This document shows positions 34,121-41,494 of a stretch of DNA of 64,000 nt, piece by piece. Made by a program: the position numbers and the translations under genes. The stretch's first letter is position 1. Each line of letters opens with the position of its first letter. A model generated the notes under the pieces. It saw nothing but the letters and a program-made list of their open reading frames with translations. It did not search any database and had not been told where the DNA came from. The DNA is from Sphingomonas montana (lineage in GTDB: Bacteria > Pseudomonadota > Alphaproteobacteria > Sphingomonadales > Sphingomonadaceae), in assembly GCF_001956315.1 (NCBI RefSeq), contig NZ_MOLY01000042.1:206715-270714 (forward strand), written 5' to 3'.

Positions 34121-34735
34121 ATGATTAAGATGACCGAAGAAATGCAAAATGCCGCCTATGCTCTTAAAGAGCTTTCCGCTTCGGACCCAGCGGTTCTATC
34201 AAATATGATACGCCATACGGCTGCTTACGGGCGGATGCTCCGCGGACGCGGAGATAACGCTCGCCGCGCAGGGGAGCCGCAAATTTTATCAGGTTTTGCG
34301 CTTAGCGAAGGTGAAGACCGGCTGTTTGGCAAACTCGTACGCCATAGCGCCACTGATCTTCTATATCTTGAGTTTGACGTCGACGATGCCGCCGCTCCCG
34401 CCCTCGCACTGCACCTTTTCAGCAAAGAAGCCGATAACGTAAGGCATTACGCGAACTGCCGCCTGTGGTCGCCGACGAACGGCGGCCGCGCCCTTGTCGT
34501 TCCCGTTGGGGCCGAACATGTCTTTCACTTCGTTTTCCAATCCGAGGAGCCTCTCAAACCCGTCATCGGATCATTGCCAGGGAATCCGGAGGCCGGGTTT
34601 CGTCGCGCCGATACACGCGTAGCTCGGCTTCTGTCGTCCGCTGATCTGTGCGACGTGCACCGGACCGGGTTCGTGAGTCGCCTCCACAACGAGGGGCAGG
34701 ACATCTTTGGAAGGACTACGCGAGCCTTCGGATGA
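34121..34735 (+). CDS. Hypothetical protein (204 aa) of the tRNA-Gln element
   Basis: Soluble-looking protein: Met-rich helical start (K-M-T-E-E-M-Q-N-A-A-Y-A-L-K-E-L), then beta-rich blocks (L-L-Y-L-E-F-D-V-D-D-A, A-L-V-V-P-V-G-A-E-H-V-F-H-F-V-F). GGAG seven bases before the ATG supports the start. No family recognised. Neighbours are the integrase and the HUH-motif protein, so it is probably element cargo. Confidence 0.6.
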   Translation: MIKMTEEMQNAAYALKELSASDPAVLSNMIRHTAAYGRMLRGRGDNARRAGEPQILSGFALSEGEDRLFGKLVRHSATDLLYLEFDVDDAAAPALALHLFSKEADNVRHYANCRLWSPTNGGRALVVPVGAEHVFHFVFQSEEPLKPVIGSLPGNPEAGFRRADTRVARLLSSADLCDVHRTGFVSRLHNEGQDIFGRTTRAFG

Positions 34736-35072
34736 TCCCGCATCGACCGGCCTGCGGGCCGGTCGATGCGGATCACGCACTTCCGTCAAAAGATGCCCAA
34801 TCGTGACCGTCATCGGCTGACGCATTGGATATCATCTATCACCTTGCACATGCACGCTCACCGCAACAATCAAGTTTGGCGGTAAATCCTCGCGTATCGG
34901 TGATTGTGTATCTGATGATTTAGGATGTGTAATTCGACCGCAGCGAGCCTCAGTTTTTCTATCACCCGATTTATTTGAACGTCACTTAAAAAAGAGGTTG
35001 GCGGCAGGGGGTGGCCGATCCTACCAGTAAAGAGTGTTGTTTTAGAGACAAACGCAGACAGGATAGAAACCG

Positions 35073-35912
35073 ATGCTGGCGGCAGGCGAGAAGATGACGA
35101 TGAATGAGCGAGCGCGGCGCCGCTCGACTTCCTGCATTAGCCGCGGCAGCGCCGCTAAGCTTCACCATGCCTGGCGCTTCATAGATGAAGTCAACGGAGG
35201 TACGCAAAGCGGACAGGCGCTGGCCAAAGCCTCCCAAATGCTTGGTATGAGCCTCAACGTGTTCATAACAATCAACTACGGGAACACGACATCAAAAGTT
35301 GATCGGTTCGATGAACTGCGCCGTGATAGAATTGCACCGTGGCTACGCAAATGTTCTATTAAATTGCGACGGCAGATCGCGCCGACTTACGTTTGGGTAC
35401 GGGAAAATGTCGCGGGCTCGCATGTTCATTGCGCTATTCACATCCCCGTCGAGCTTATGGTGGAGTTTCTCCATCTTTTACCTCGCTGGATATCAAGCCT
35501 TGAAAATCGCGTTGAAGGGGAAAAGTGCCGTTCGTCGAGCTTTGCCCCCGCGTCGCTAGCCGTGGTACAAACAAAGCCGGTGACCAAGAGTGTTGGGCTG
35601 CGGCGCTATTTCCTCAAAGGCATAGATCCGAATTGGCAGAAGCAGTACGGCGTCCAGGCGATCTCTCAAGGAATCGTCGACAAGCGGCGGTCCGGTTACA
35701 GTCGCAACCTCGGTCCGACTGCTCGAAAGCGCGCTGGATACCGATCAGGCCCAGTGCCGAGCCGAGTGTCGGCATATGCCCGTAGTCAACGTGTAGCCCG
35801 CTATCTTGCCGCTTTACAGAGCCAAGATGTCTCCAAGTTCGTATCCAAGCCGCCATCGGTGAGCCCGGACGCTCCGTCTAAGCTGGGGACGAATACCTCG
35901 GCACCGGAATAG
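35073..35912 (+). CDS. Hypothetical protein (279 aa) with an HUH-like motif, island-encoded
   Basis: The central part reads L-N-V-F-I-T-I-N-Y, then R-I-A-P-W-L-R, T-Y-V-W-V-R-E-N and G-S-H-V-H-C-A-I-H-I-P (His117, His119), the layout of an HUH rolling-circle endonuclease core with a beta strand, a tyrosine-containing strand and a His-hydrophobic-His strand. The C-terminal third is basic and Ser/Arg-rich. Related integrase-linked proteins exist in alphaproteobacterial islands, without known function as far as I know. No clear catalytic Tyr after HVH can be assigned. AGGATA lies 9 bases before ATG 35073. Alternative: an RNA-binding or phage-derived protein. Confidence 0.6.
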   Translation: MLAAGEKMTMNERARRRSTSCISRGSAAKLHHAWRFIDEVNGGTQSGQALAKASQMLGMSLNVFITINYGNTTSKVDRFDELRRDRIAPWLRKCSIKLRRQIAPTYVWVRENVAGSHVHCAIHIPVELMVEFLHLLPRWISSLENRVEGEKCRSSSFAPASLAVVQTKPVTKSVGLRRYFLKGIDPNWQKQYGVQAISQGIVDKRRSGYSRNLGPTARKRAGYRSGPVPSRVSAYARSQRVARYLAALQSQDVSKFVSKPPSVSPDAPSKLGTNTSAPE

Positions 35913-37134
35913 CTGTGGTCGACGCGCTGCTCCTAGCCCTCCATCAACATTATGTTCGCTTCCGCGGTACTACCAACGCGATATCGGCGGTTTCGGGCGC
36001 TATTACTACTCGTTTAAAGTCGCTTGCCGACAAAGGTAAGGGCTGCGCTACGGGGCAAAGTGAGGCAGGCGGACGCCTATGCGCTTTGGCAGGTGGCAAA
36101 AGCGTGACTGACCGACGACCACTTGCGTCGGCGCGCTCAGGCACACAGATGACCGCGCCGATGTTGTTTGACACCCCGACCACGGCCGACTGGCTCCTTG
36201 CCTCACCGTCTTTACGTAGCTTGCACTGTCGGGCGTCTGCGAACCGGCACTTTTGTATAAGCAAGCCGGACCGCGCCATCATAGATATCGACCAAGCCGT
36301 CGGCAAGAGAGCATGATCCTCAGATAAACGCCTGACGGGACGGCGTCCACGGATCTTTCAGTTGCGTAGTTTCCGAGGGTCATCGGTGGCGAAGCTTTCG
36401 CGTAGTCGAGAGGCTCCCTTGCCGCCGGCACGCGGGAGCCCGGGGCAAGATCTTCCGCCGCCTGTCCAGCCGTGCTGCTCAAAAGATCGGGACCCGATAT
36501 GAACGTACAGGAGCGAATGGAATCGCGGGACGGGCGGCACGCCGTTATTCTATGTCATCCTAATCCGGGTCACTTTAACCATGCAATCGCCATGCGCTAC
36601 TGTGATGAGGTCCGTGCGGCCGGGTAGGAGGTCGTTGTGCGTGATCTTTATGCCATGCATTTCGACCCGGTGCTTAAGGCGGTGGAACGCCGGACCCTGG
36701 CCGGAACAAGCCTGGCATCCGCGCCGTGTTGAGACCTTTTTGCAAGCTTCGCCGTGTCCACTGTGCCTAATATTCGGAGCCAGCCACGCCCTGCCGTAAC
36801 AGAGCTCCTTGGGGTTAGTGAACCCGCCGCTTTCAATGCTATGGAAGGTCGCGTCGAGGATAACATAAATTATTTCTCCACAATTGTAGCTGCGTAGTAG
36901 GCGGTTCATTCAATTCGAACGATACTTCCCTGTATTTGGAACGCTTCGTTGTTCAACAGCAAAAGCTGTGTGGTTCATTTGATCGGCTTTATCCATATTT
37001 ATGCTGCCATGAGTTGGCTATGCCGAATGTCGATATGTGATGGCAGCGATACGGAACCCGGCGCGTTGAAACTCCAAATTTGAAGACACTGTCGCTTCGG
37101 TAATGCGGCCCCGACCTGCGGGCGTCGATTGTCG
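35913..37134. other. 1.2-kb gap with a broken gene; otherwise no gene seen
   Basis: Only the pseudogene at 36499-36732 is recognisable. A 5' open stretch at 35915-36316 has no ribosome binding site or family and mixed codon use. A terminal fragment near 36770-36897 reads E-P-A-A-F-N-A-M-E-G-R-V in one frame, perhaps another gene remnant. Composition is mixed and AT-richer than the flanks. Confidence 0.45.
36499..36732 (+). pseudogene. Broken NAD(P)H-quinone-oxidoreductase-like (flavodoxin-fold) gene
   Basis: ATG 36499 opens a frame reading A-V-I-L-C-H-P-N-P-G-H-F-N-H-A-I-A-M, a clear match to the N-terminus of NAD(P)H dehydrogenase (quinone)/flavodoxin-fold reductases (ILxHPNPxSFN). TAG at 36625 interrupts it; the same frame continues with V-V-V-R-D-L-Y-A-M-H-F-D-P-V-L-K-A, again family-like, to TGA at 36730. 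The rest of the gene (flavin and NAD loops) is missing. It marks decay inside the tRNA-Gln element. Confidence 0.75.
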
Positions 37135-39072
37135 CTACCGGGCAGTGAGGATCTCATTCAGCCGGGGACGGGTGCCGACGATCGGTTCGAGGTGTGGGAA
37201 GCGATGACCCGCATCATAGTTCACCGTCACCTCGCGTGGGCGGGATTGTGACCGCGCCTTGACCGTTAGCGTAAACGGACGCGCGCCACCCTGCGAGGCA
37301 GCCACCGCATTACCGATCCCCGTTTCATCGTAGGCCTGCCCATTCACGGCCTGAATCAGCGCGCCCGCCGTCAATCCGGCGTCGAAGGCCGCGCTGCCCC
37401 ACATCACTTCCTGCACCGTCCCGCCCGCGGCGATGGTCAGCCCGATCGAGAAACGCAGGTCCAGCTGTCCCGTCTGCGCATCGTAGCTCCTGCAGAAGTC
37501 GGTGCGATGATCGCGGTAGACGAGGCGGTAGCCGCCGCGATCCAGCCCTTCGAGCGGTGCGCCTTCCCTGCGGCGGTGCAACTGGGTGTCGAGGAAGGCG
37601 GCCCAGTCGTGCGCGACGACATCGTTCAGCGTGCTGACGACCTCTTCCAGATCATAGGTCCGCGTCGTCATCCTGCCGTCGTTCATGCCAAAGAACGCGC
37701 GCGCGAAATCGTCGAGCGACTTCTGGTCGCCGGACGCCTCACGGATGAGCGTATCCACTGCCAGCCACATCAGTTGGCCTTCGGAATAATAGTCCTCGTT
37801 GCGCTGCCAGCTGGGCCAGGGGAGCGGTGCACGGCCGTTGATCACCGGGTCCTCGGTCGTGTCGGCCATCGTGCGCCATAACCCACCTGGACGCACATCG
37901 TAGGTAGCCGCAATCTTGGCGAGCGCCTCCAGCGACGCGGCCATTGACCACAGGCCTGCGCGAGCCGTGAGGACATGGCCCCAATACTGGGTCTGTCCCT
38001 CGTACAGCCACATCAGACTGTTGCGGATCGGGATCTCGAAACTGGGTGTCCACGAGTCCGCGCCCCGGCGGAACTTGCCGTTCCAGCTATGCGTGAATTC
38101 GTGCGCGAAAACGTCACGCTTGGTCCGGTTCTGTTCCCACTGCCTGAAATAGGACGGCGGCGCGACGATTTCGGCCGAACGATGATGTTCGATCCCGCCG
38201 CCGCCCAGTTCGTCGCTGAGCGCCACGAGGAAACGGTAGCTGTCGAAATGGCGGGCACCGAAGAGCTTGTCCGCCTGCGTCACCAATGCGGCATGGAACG
38301 CCACCTGCTCCGTGGTGATTGCGAGGTCGGCCGGCTGATGGGCGAACAGGTTCATACGTACCGTGCCCTGCGGATCGATCATCAGCTCGTGATGATGCCG
38401 TCCCGCCATGACCGGCGAATCAACCAGGATATCCAGTCGCACCGGCGCGAAGGTAACTGTGTCGCCGTCTTGCACATGGGTTTCCAGCACCGTCGCGTAC
38501 TGCCAGCCCTTTGGTAGCTTCACGCGGGGCCGCACTGTAATACGGCGGGTGAAATATCCGGCGGGATAGAGCAGCGCACGACCCCATTGCAGGTTCAGAA
38601 TGTCTTCCGTCACGACGACGTCGCCCTGGGTCGATGTCGTGGGCGACAGGAACTGGAAGCTGATGTCCAGCACCGACGTGCCGTCCGGTACGTCTATATG
38701 AAACGCGTAGACCTCGACCGGATCGCGCCGCCAGTCGAGCACGAGATTGCCGGCCCTGATCTCGAGTCCCGCGAACAGCTCGATCGGGTTCTGCGGCGAA
38801 TGATAGCCCGGCATCCACTTGGGATAGAGCAGCGTCATCCGCCCGCTCCGAAGCACTGGCATAAGGAGCCGGGCCAGAAAGATACCGCGAACGGTGTCCG
38901 AAGTATCGATCTCCAATTCGAGGACGCCGGAATATTCCACGTCCTGCGGTGTCACAGTCCATGTCCCCTGGCCGTTTGGTCCTGGCAGCTGCGGCACAGT
39001 TACGGGCACATCTGACATGGTCCGGTCGACTTCGGGAACGGGATTGTCTTGCGTGTCGGAATGGTAGCCCAT
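37135..39072 (-). CDS. M61 family metallopeptidase (glycyl aminopeptidase-like)
   Basis: 645-residue zinc peptidase. N-terminal beta domain, then the gluzincin site H-E-F-T-H-S-W-N-G-K (His324, Glu325, His328) with the third ligand expected in L-Y-E-G-Q-T-Q-Y-W, and a C-terminal PDZ-like domain (G-L-T-A-G-A-L-I-Q-A-V-N-G). M61 enzymes remove N-terminal Gly or Ala. Family members in sphingomonads normally carry a signal peptide; none is visible here. ATG 39072 has GAGGGAAG upstream at good spacing; an ATG at 39087 is also possible. Codon use returns to the high-GC pattern. Confidence 0.88.
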   Translation of the reverse strand: MGYHSDTQDNPVPEVDRTMSDVPVTVPQLPGPNGQGTWTVTPQDVEYSGVLELEIDTSDTVRGIFLARLLMPVLRSGRMTLLYPKWMPGYHSPQNPIELFAGLEIRAGNLVLDWRRDPVEVYAFHIDVPDGTSVLDISFQFLSPTTSTQGDVVVTEDILNLQWGRALLYPAGYFTRRITVRPRVKLPKGWQYATVLETHVQDGDTVTFAPVRLDILVDSPVMAGRHHHELMIDPQGTVRMNLFAHQPADLAITTEQVAFHAALVTQADKLFGARHFDSYRFLVALSDELGGGGIEHHRSAEIVAPPSYFRQWEQNRTKRDVFAHEFTHSWNGKFRRGADSWTPSFEIPIRNSLMWLYEGQTQYWGHVLTARAGLWSMAASLEALAKIAATYDVRPGGLWRTMADTTEDPVINGRAPLPWPSWQRNEDYYSEGQLMWLAVDTLIREASGDQKSLDDFARAFFGMNDGRMTTRTYDLEEVVSTLNDVVAHDWAAFLDTQLHRRREGAPLEGLDRGGYRLVYRDHRTDFCRSYDAQTGQLDLRFSIGLTIAAGGTVQEVMWGSAAFDAGLTAGALIQAVNGQAYDETGIGNAVAASQGGARPFTLTVKARSQSRPREVTVNYDAGHRFPHLEPIVGTRPRLNEILTAR

Positions 39073-39429
39073 CGTGACTTCCCTCATCCGCGTCCAGCGC
39101 TCTTGCCGCCGCGCCGTCGATATTTGTGCCGTCCTACCGACTCTCCAACTGCCGGCAGGTTCCACATGCCCAACGGAATGACGGCAGAGCCGGCATGGCC
39201 GGACCTGGGATTTGAAGCCGGCGACCTGTACGCCCACCCCCGTATCGGACGCCATGATCGGGTAGCGCGCAGTTCCACGTCGGCCGCCCGGCAGAATGCC
39301 GAACCGGTCGATAAACCGGTCGGTGAATGGGGCCGGGTGCCGCCAGAAGCGCGGGGATTTACACGCACGTTAATGCCCAACCCGCTGGAACTGCGAAATC
39401 CGAGATCAACAACAGCGGAGCGTAAGCCT

Positions 39430-39609
39430 ATGACAAAATCGTATAAGCTCGATGATCTGGTTCTCTGCATCGCACGCGAGGAGGCGGCGGTACTGCACGC
39501 GAAATGTGAGAGTTCACGGAATGCCCATATCGGCCTGGCTGACCGGTACAAGTACAAGCTGGCGCAGATGAAGGCCGTCGAAACAGCCATACGCATCAGT
39601 TTCGGTTAA
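39430..39609 (+). CDS. Small hypothetical protein (59 aa)
   Basis: Soluble, mixed-charge and helical: M-T-K-S-Y-K-L-D-D-L-V-L-C-I-A-R-E-E-A-A-V-L, then K-Y-K-L-A-Q-M-K-A-V-E-T-A-I-R. GGAG lies 9-10 bases before ATG. It ends in a helix with heptad-like spacing. Not recognised, but composition is protein-like and its 357-base flanking region is otherwise empty. Confidence 0.55.
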   Translation: MTKSYKLDDLVLCIAREEAAVLHAKCESSRNAHIGLADRYKYKLAQMKAVETAIRISFG

Positions 39610-39824
39610 GGCGATTCGGGCTTTATCCTAAGTAGGCCGGACGCCGAGGGATATGGGTCTGAACTCCGGGCGGCACTGCAGCACGGTGATGCAGCCCCGC
39701 CGGCGCATGAACCCCGGTGCCGTGCACGGTCGCCGGACTGGACGTTGCCGCCTCTGTACAACCGAGCGACATTGAGATGATGGTCCACTACACCCCAACA
39801 TTCCTGCGGTCAGGAAGGGCACGG

Positions 39825-40307
39825 TCAGTGACCGCGCGGAAGCCGCGAAGACCCGTTCCGCTCTGCAGTCATCATCAACCGACCGGCCGCGACAAGAGCG
39901 ACGCCGAAGGCAAGGAAAAGCCAGTCCCACACGGACTGCCCGGCCCGCTCGTACACATGGTGCAGGTTGAGAATGTGGTGGTCGATGATCCCTTCGACGA
40001 GGTTGAACAGACCCCACCCCATCAGAAGCGAGCCCACCAGAGCACGGCCTGATGTAATCGTATCGACGCGTTTTGCGGCACGCCAGAGCATCGCGATGCC
40101 GATCGCGGTCGTCGTCCAGACGCCTATGTGGAACAGGCCGTCCCACACCATATTTACCTTCGTACCAAGCAGCGTGTCCGTCGAGACACGCGCGGAAAGC
40201 ATGTTGTGGATCTGCAGGATCTGATGGAACAGGATGCCGTCGGCGAAACCGCCCATGCCAATTCCGATGACCATACCGGCGGTAACGATTGGCCTGGTCC
40301 CAGACAT
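39825..40307 (-). CDS. DUF2243 domain-containing membrane protein
   Basis: 160 residues, four membrane helices. Conserved features are G-M-G-G-F-A-D-G-I-L-F-H-Q-I-L-Q-I-H-N-M in helix 1 and L-V-E-G-I-I-D-H-H-I-L-N-L-H-H-V near the end; the paired His residues could bind heme or metal. Function unknown. GAGGAG precedes ATG 40307. It is 11 bases downstream of a small CxxC protein, a pairing seen with this family in other bacteria to my recollection. Confidence 0.88.
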   Translation of the reverse strand: MSGTRPIVTAGMVIGIGMGGFADGILFHQILQIHNMLSARVSTDTLLGTKVNMVWDGLFHIGVWTTTAIGIAMLWRAAKRVDTITSGRALVGSLLMGWGLFNLVEGIIDHHILNLHHVYERAGQSVWDWLFLAFGVALVAAGRLMMTAERNGSSRLPRGH

Positions 40308-40318
40308 TCCGCTTCTCC

Positions 40319-40522
40319 TCAAGGCGCGACACGACGGGCAAGCAGCACCGCCGCAAACAACAGCGGGAACGGCAGCAGCAGCGCCGCCATGTTTGACCAA
40401 AGATCATGGCCCATTACCGTCGCGCGCGTGTCTTCGGCGATGCGGCTGTGGCATAACGTGCATGCCCAGAGCGACGAAGGTGCCAGGGTTGCGACAACTG
40501 CCATTAGAACATTTTTGCGCAT
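40319..40522 (-). CDS. Small CxxC membrane protein upstream of DUF2243
   Basis: 67 residues: signal-like N-terminus (R-K-N-V-L-M-A-V-V-A-T-L-A), then W-A-C-T-L-C-H-S-R-I, a spaced region and one membrane helix (MAALLLPFPLLFAAVLLA). The C-T-L-C-H pattern suggests a metal or redox site outside the membrane. ATG 40522; ATG 40549 (with GAGGAA) would add nine residues. Likely acts with the DUF2243 protein. Confidence 0.65.
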   Translation of the reverse strand: MRKNVLMAVVATLAPSSLWACTLCHSRIAEDTRATVMGHDLWSNMAALLLPFPLLFAAVLLARRVAP

Positions 40523-40575
40523 CTGCTTGCACCTGCTGAGAGGTTGCATTTCCTCGGCTGACGGCCTGACCGCGC

Positions 40576-40839
40576 TTATGCCCGGATTTCGCTTGCATTT
40601 TCGATGATGATTGTCGTGTCAGGCTCGACGCCCGCGCGCTTGCGAACGGCCGCTTCCAACAGTTCGTCGATAACAGTCGAAGCATAGTCAAGTGCCTGCT
40701 GGCGTGTCAAAAGACCCGCTTGCGCATGTTCGCGTAGAGCGTCCACGTCAATGTAGACGTCGTACTGCGTGCCGCTGAGGGTCGTACGAAGAAGAACGTA
40801 GCTGTCTATCAGCTCCGGCCCGGTGTCGAGGATCGTCAT
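40576..40839 (-). CDS. Small conserved protein (87 aa), paralogue of 49918-50181
   Basis: Acidic soluble protein: M-T-I-L-D-T-G-P-E-L-I-D-S-Y-V-L, then G-T-Q-Y-D-V-Y-I-D-V-D-A-L-R-E-H-A-Q and T-R-Q-Q-A-L-D-Y-A-S-T-V-I-D-E-L. Roughly three quarters identical by eye to the 49918 copy. Unknown family. ATG 40839. It lies directly before a 3' remnant of a formate/nitrite-transporter gene, as the paralogue lies before an intact one. Confidence 0.7.
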   Translation of the reverse strand: MTILDTGPELIDSYVLLRTTLSGTQYDVYIDVDALREHAQAGLLTRQQALDYASTVIDELLEAAVRKRAGVEPDTTIIIENASEIRA

Positions 40840-41011
40840 GGTGCTTCTCACTTGGTGAAAGGTCTTCGTGTTCGACCGACCCGGTATAGTGCATCCAACA
40901 CATGGGCACCTGTTCAGGTCCTGAAGCTTAATGCGGAAACGGGCGCACATCCCGGAGCAGTATTCTGGCCTTACGACGTAGCGGGGGCGGCGGCCGTCCA
41001 CGCTTCGGACG

Positions 41012-41062
41012 TCAGGCCTTGCTCGCGGTGACCATCTCGCTGCGAACCTGGCCGTGGGCGAA
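41012..41062 (-). pseudogene. 3' remnant of a second formate/nitrite transporter (FNT) gene
   Basis: The last 16 codons and stop of an FNT gene: A-H-G-Q-V-R-S-E-M-V-T-A-S-K-A then TGA, against A-H-G-Q-V-R-S-E-M-V-A-A-G-K-A in the intact gene at 50294. Everything upstream is lost. Together with the 87-residue gene it shows that a DUF-FNT block was once present here too. Confidence 0.82.
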
Positions 41063-41122
41063 AACCGCCGATCGGTTGGCATGCCGAGTTGGAGACTGGC
41101 TTAACAAGATCATTTTTACAAT

Positions 41123-41494
41123 CTAGTTATGAACTATGTATCTTACAGCTTCTGTGATCTGCATAATATTAATCGGCTTTTCGCACAGGACAATATCAGC
41201 AAAGCGGCTCGGCATCACGGACTGGTCATAACCGGTGGTGAATAAGAACGGTACCTGCCGATGAGTTAACGCATCGGCTGCAGGAAATGCCCATTGACCT
41301 CCCAAATTCACGTCAAGGATGGCGCCATCGATCCTCACCTCTGACGCGATCAGGTGTATTGCATCCTCAAGCGTTCCGGCCGGCCCGAGTACGGTGGCAC
41401 CAAGAACGCTGAGTTCCATATTCAGCTCATCGGCCAGCATGTATTCGTCTTCCACAACGAGGATATGACACCCTTCAAGGCTACGCTCGAGCAT
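41123..41494 (-). CDS. Single-domain response regulator, paired with the kinase upstream
   Basis: 123-residue receiver without output domain. Acid pair Glu15-Asp16 (V-V-E-D-E-Y), phospho-acceptor Asp61 (G-A-I-L-D-V-N-L-G-G), Thr in F-T-T-G-Y and Lys in C-E-K-P. The start ATG 41494 lies inside the kinase gene's end (14-base overlap). Same layout and acceptor position as the receiver at 46122. It likely acts as a phosphate sink or relay for the HWE kinase. Confidence 0.85.
   Translation of the reverse strand: MLERSLEGCHILVVEDEYMLADELNMELSVLGATVLGPAGTLEDAIHLIASEVRIDGAILDVNLGGQWAFPAADALTHRQVPFLFTTGYDQSVMPSRFADIVLCEKPINIMQITEAVRYIVHN

Noticed and set aside
33868..34128. Possible 86-codon gene before the 34121 protein
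   Set aside because: No family or ribosome binding site; composition looks random.
35915..36316. 133-codon frame after the HUH-like gene
   Set aside because: No ribosome binding site, no recognisable motif and biased composition; both strands are equally open here.
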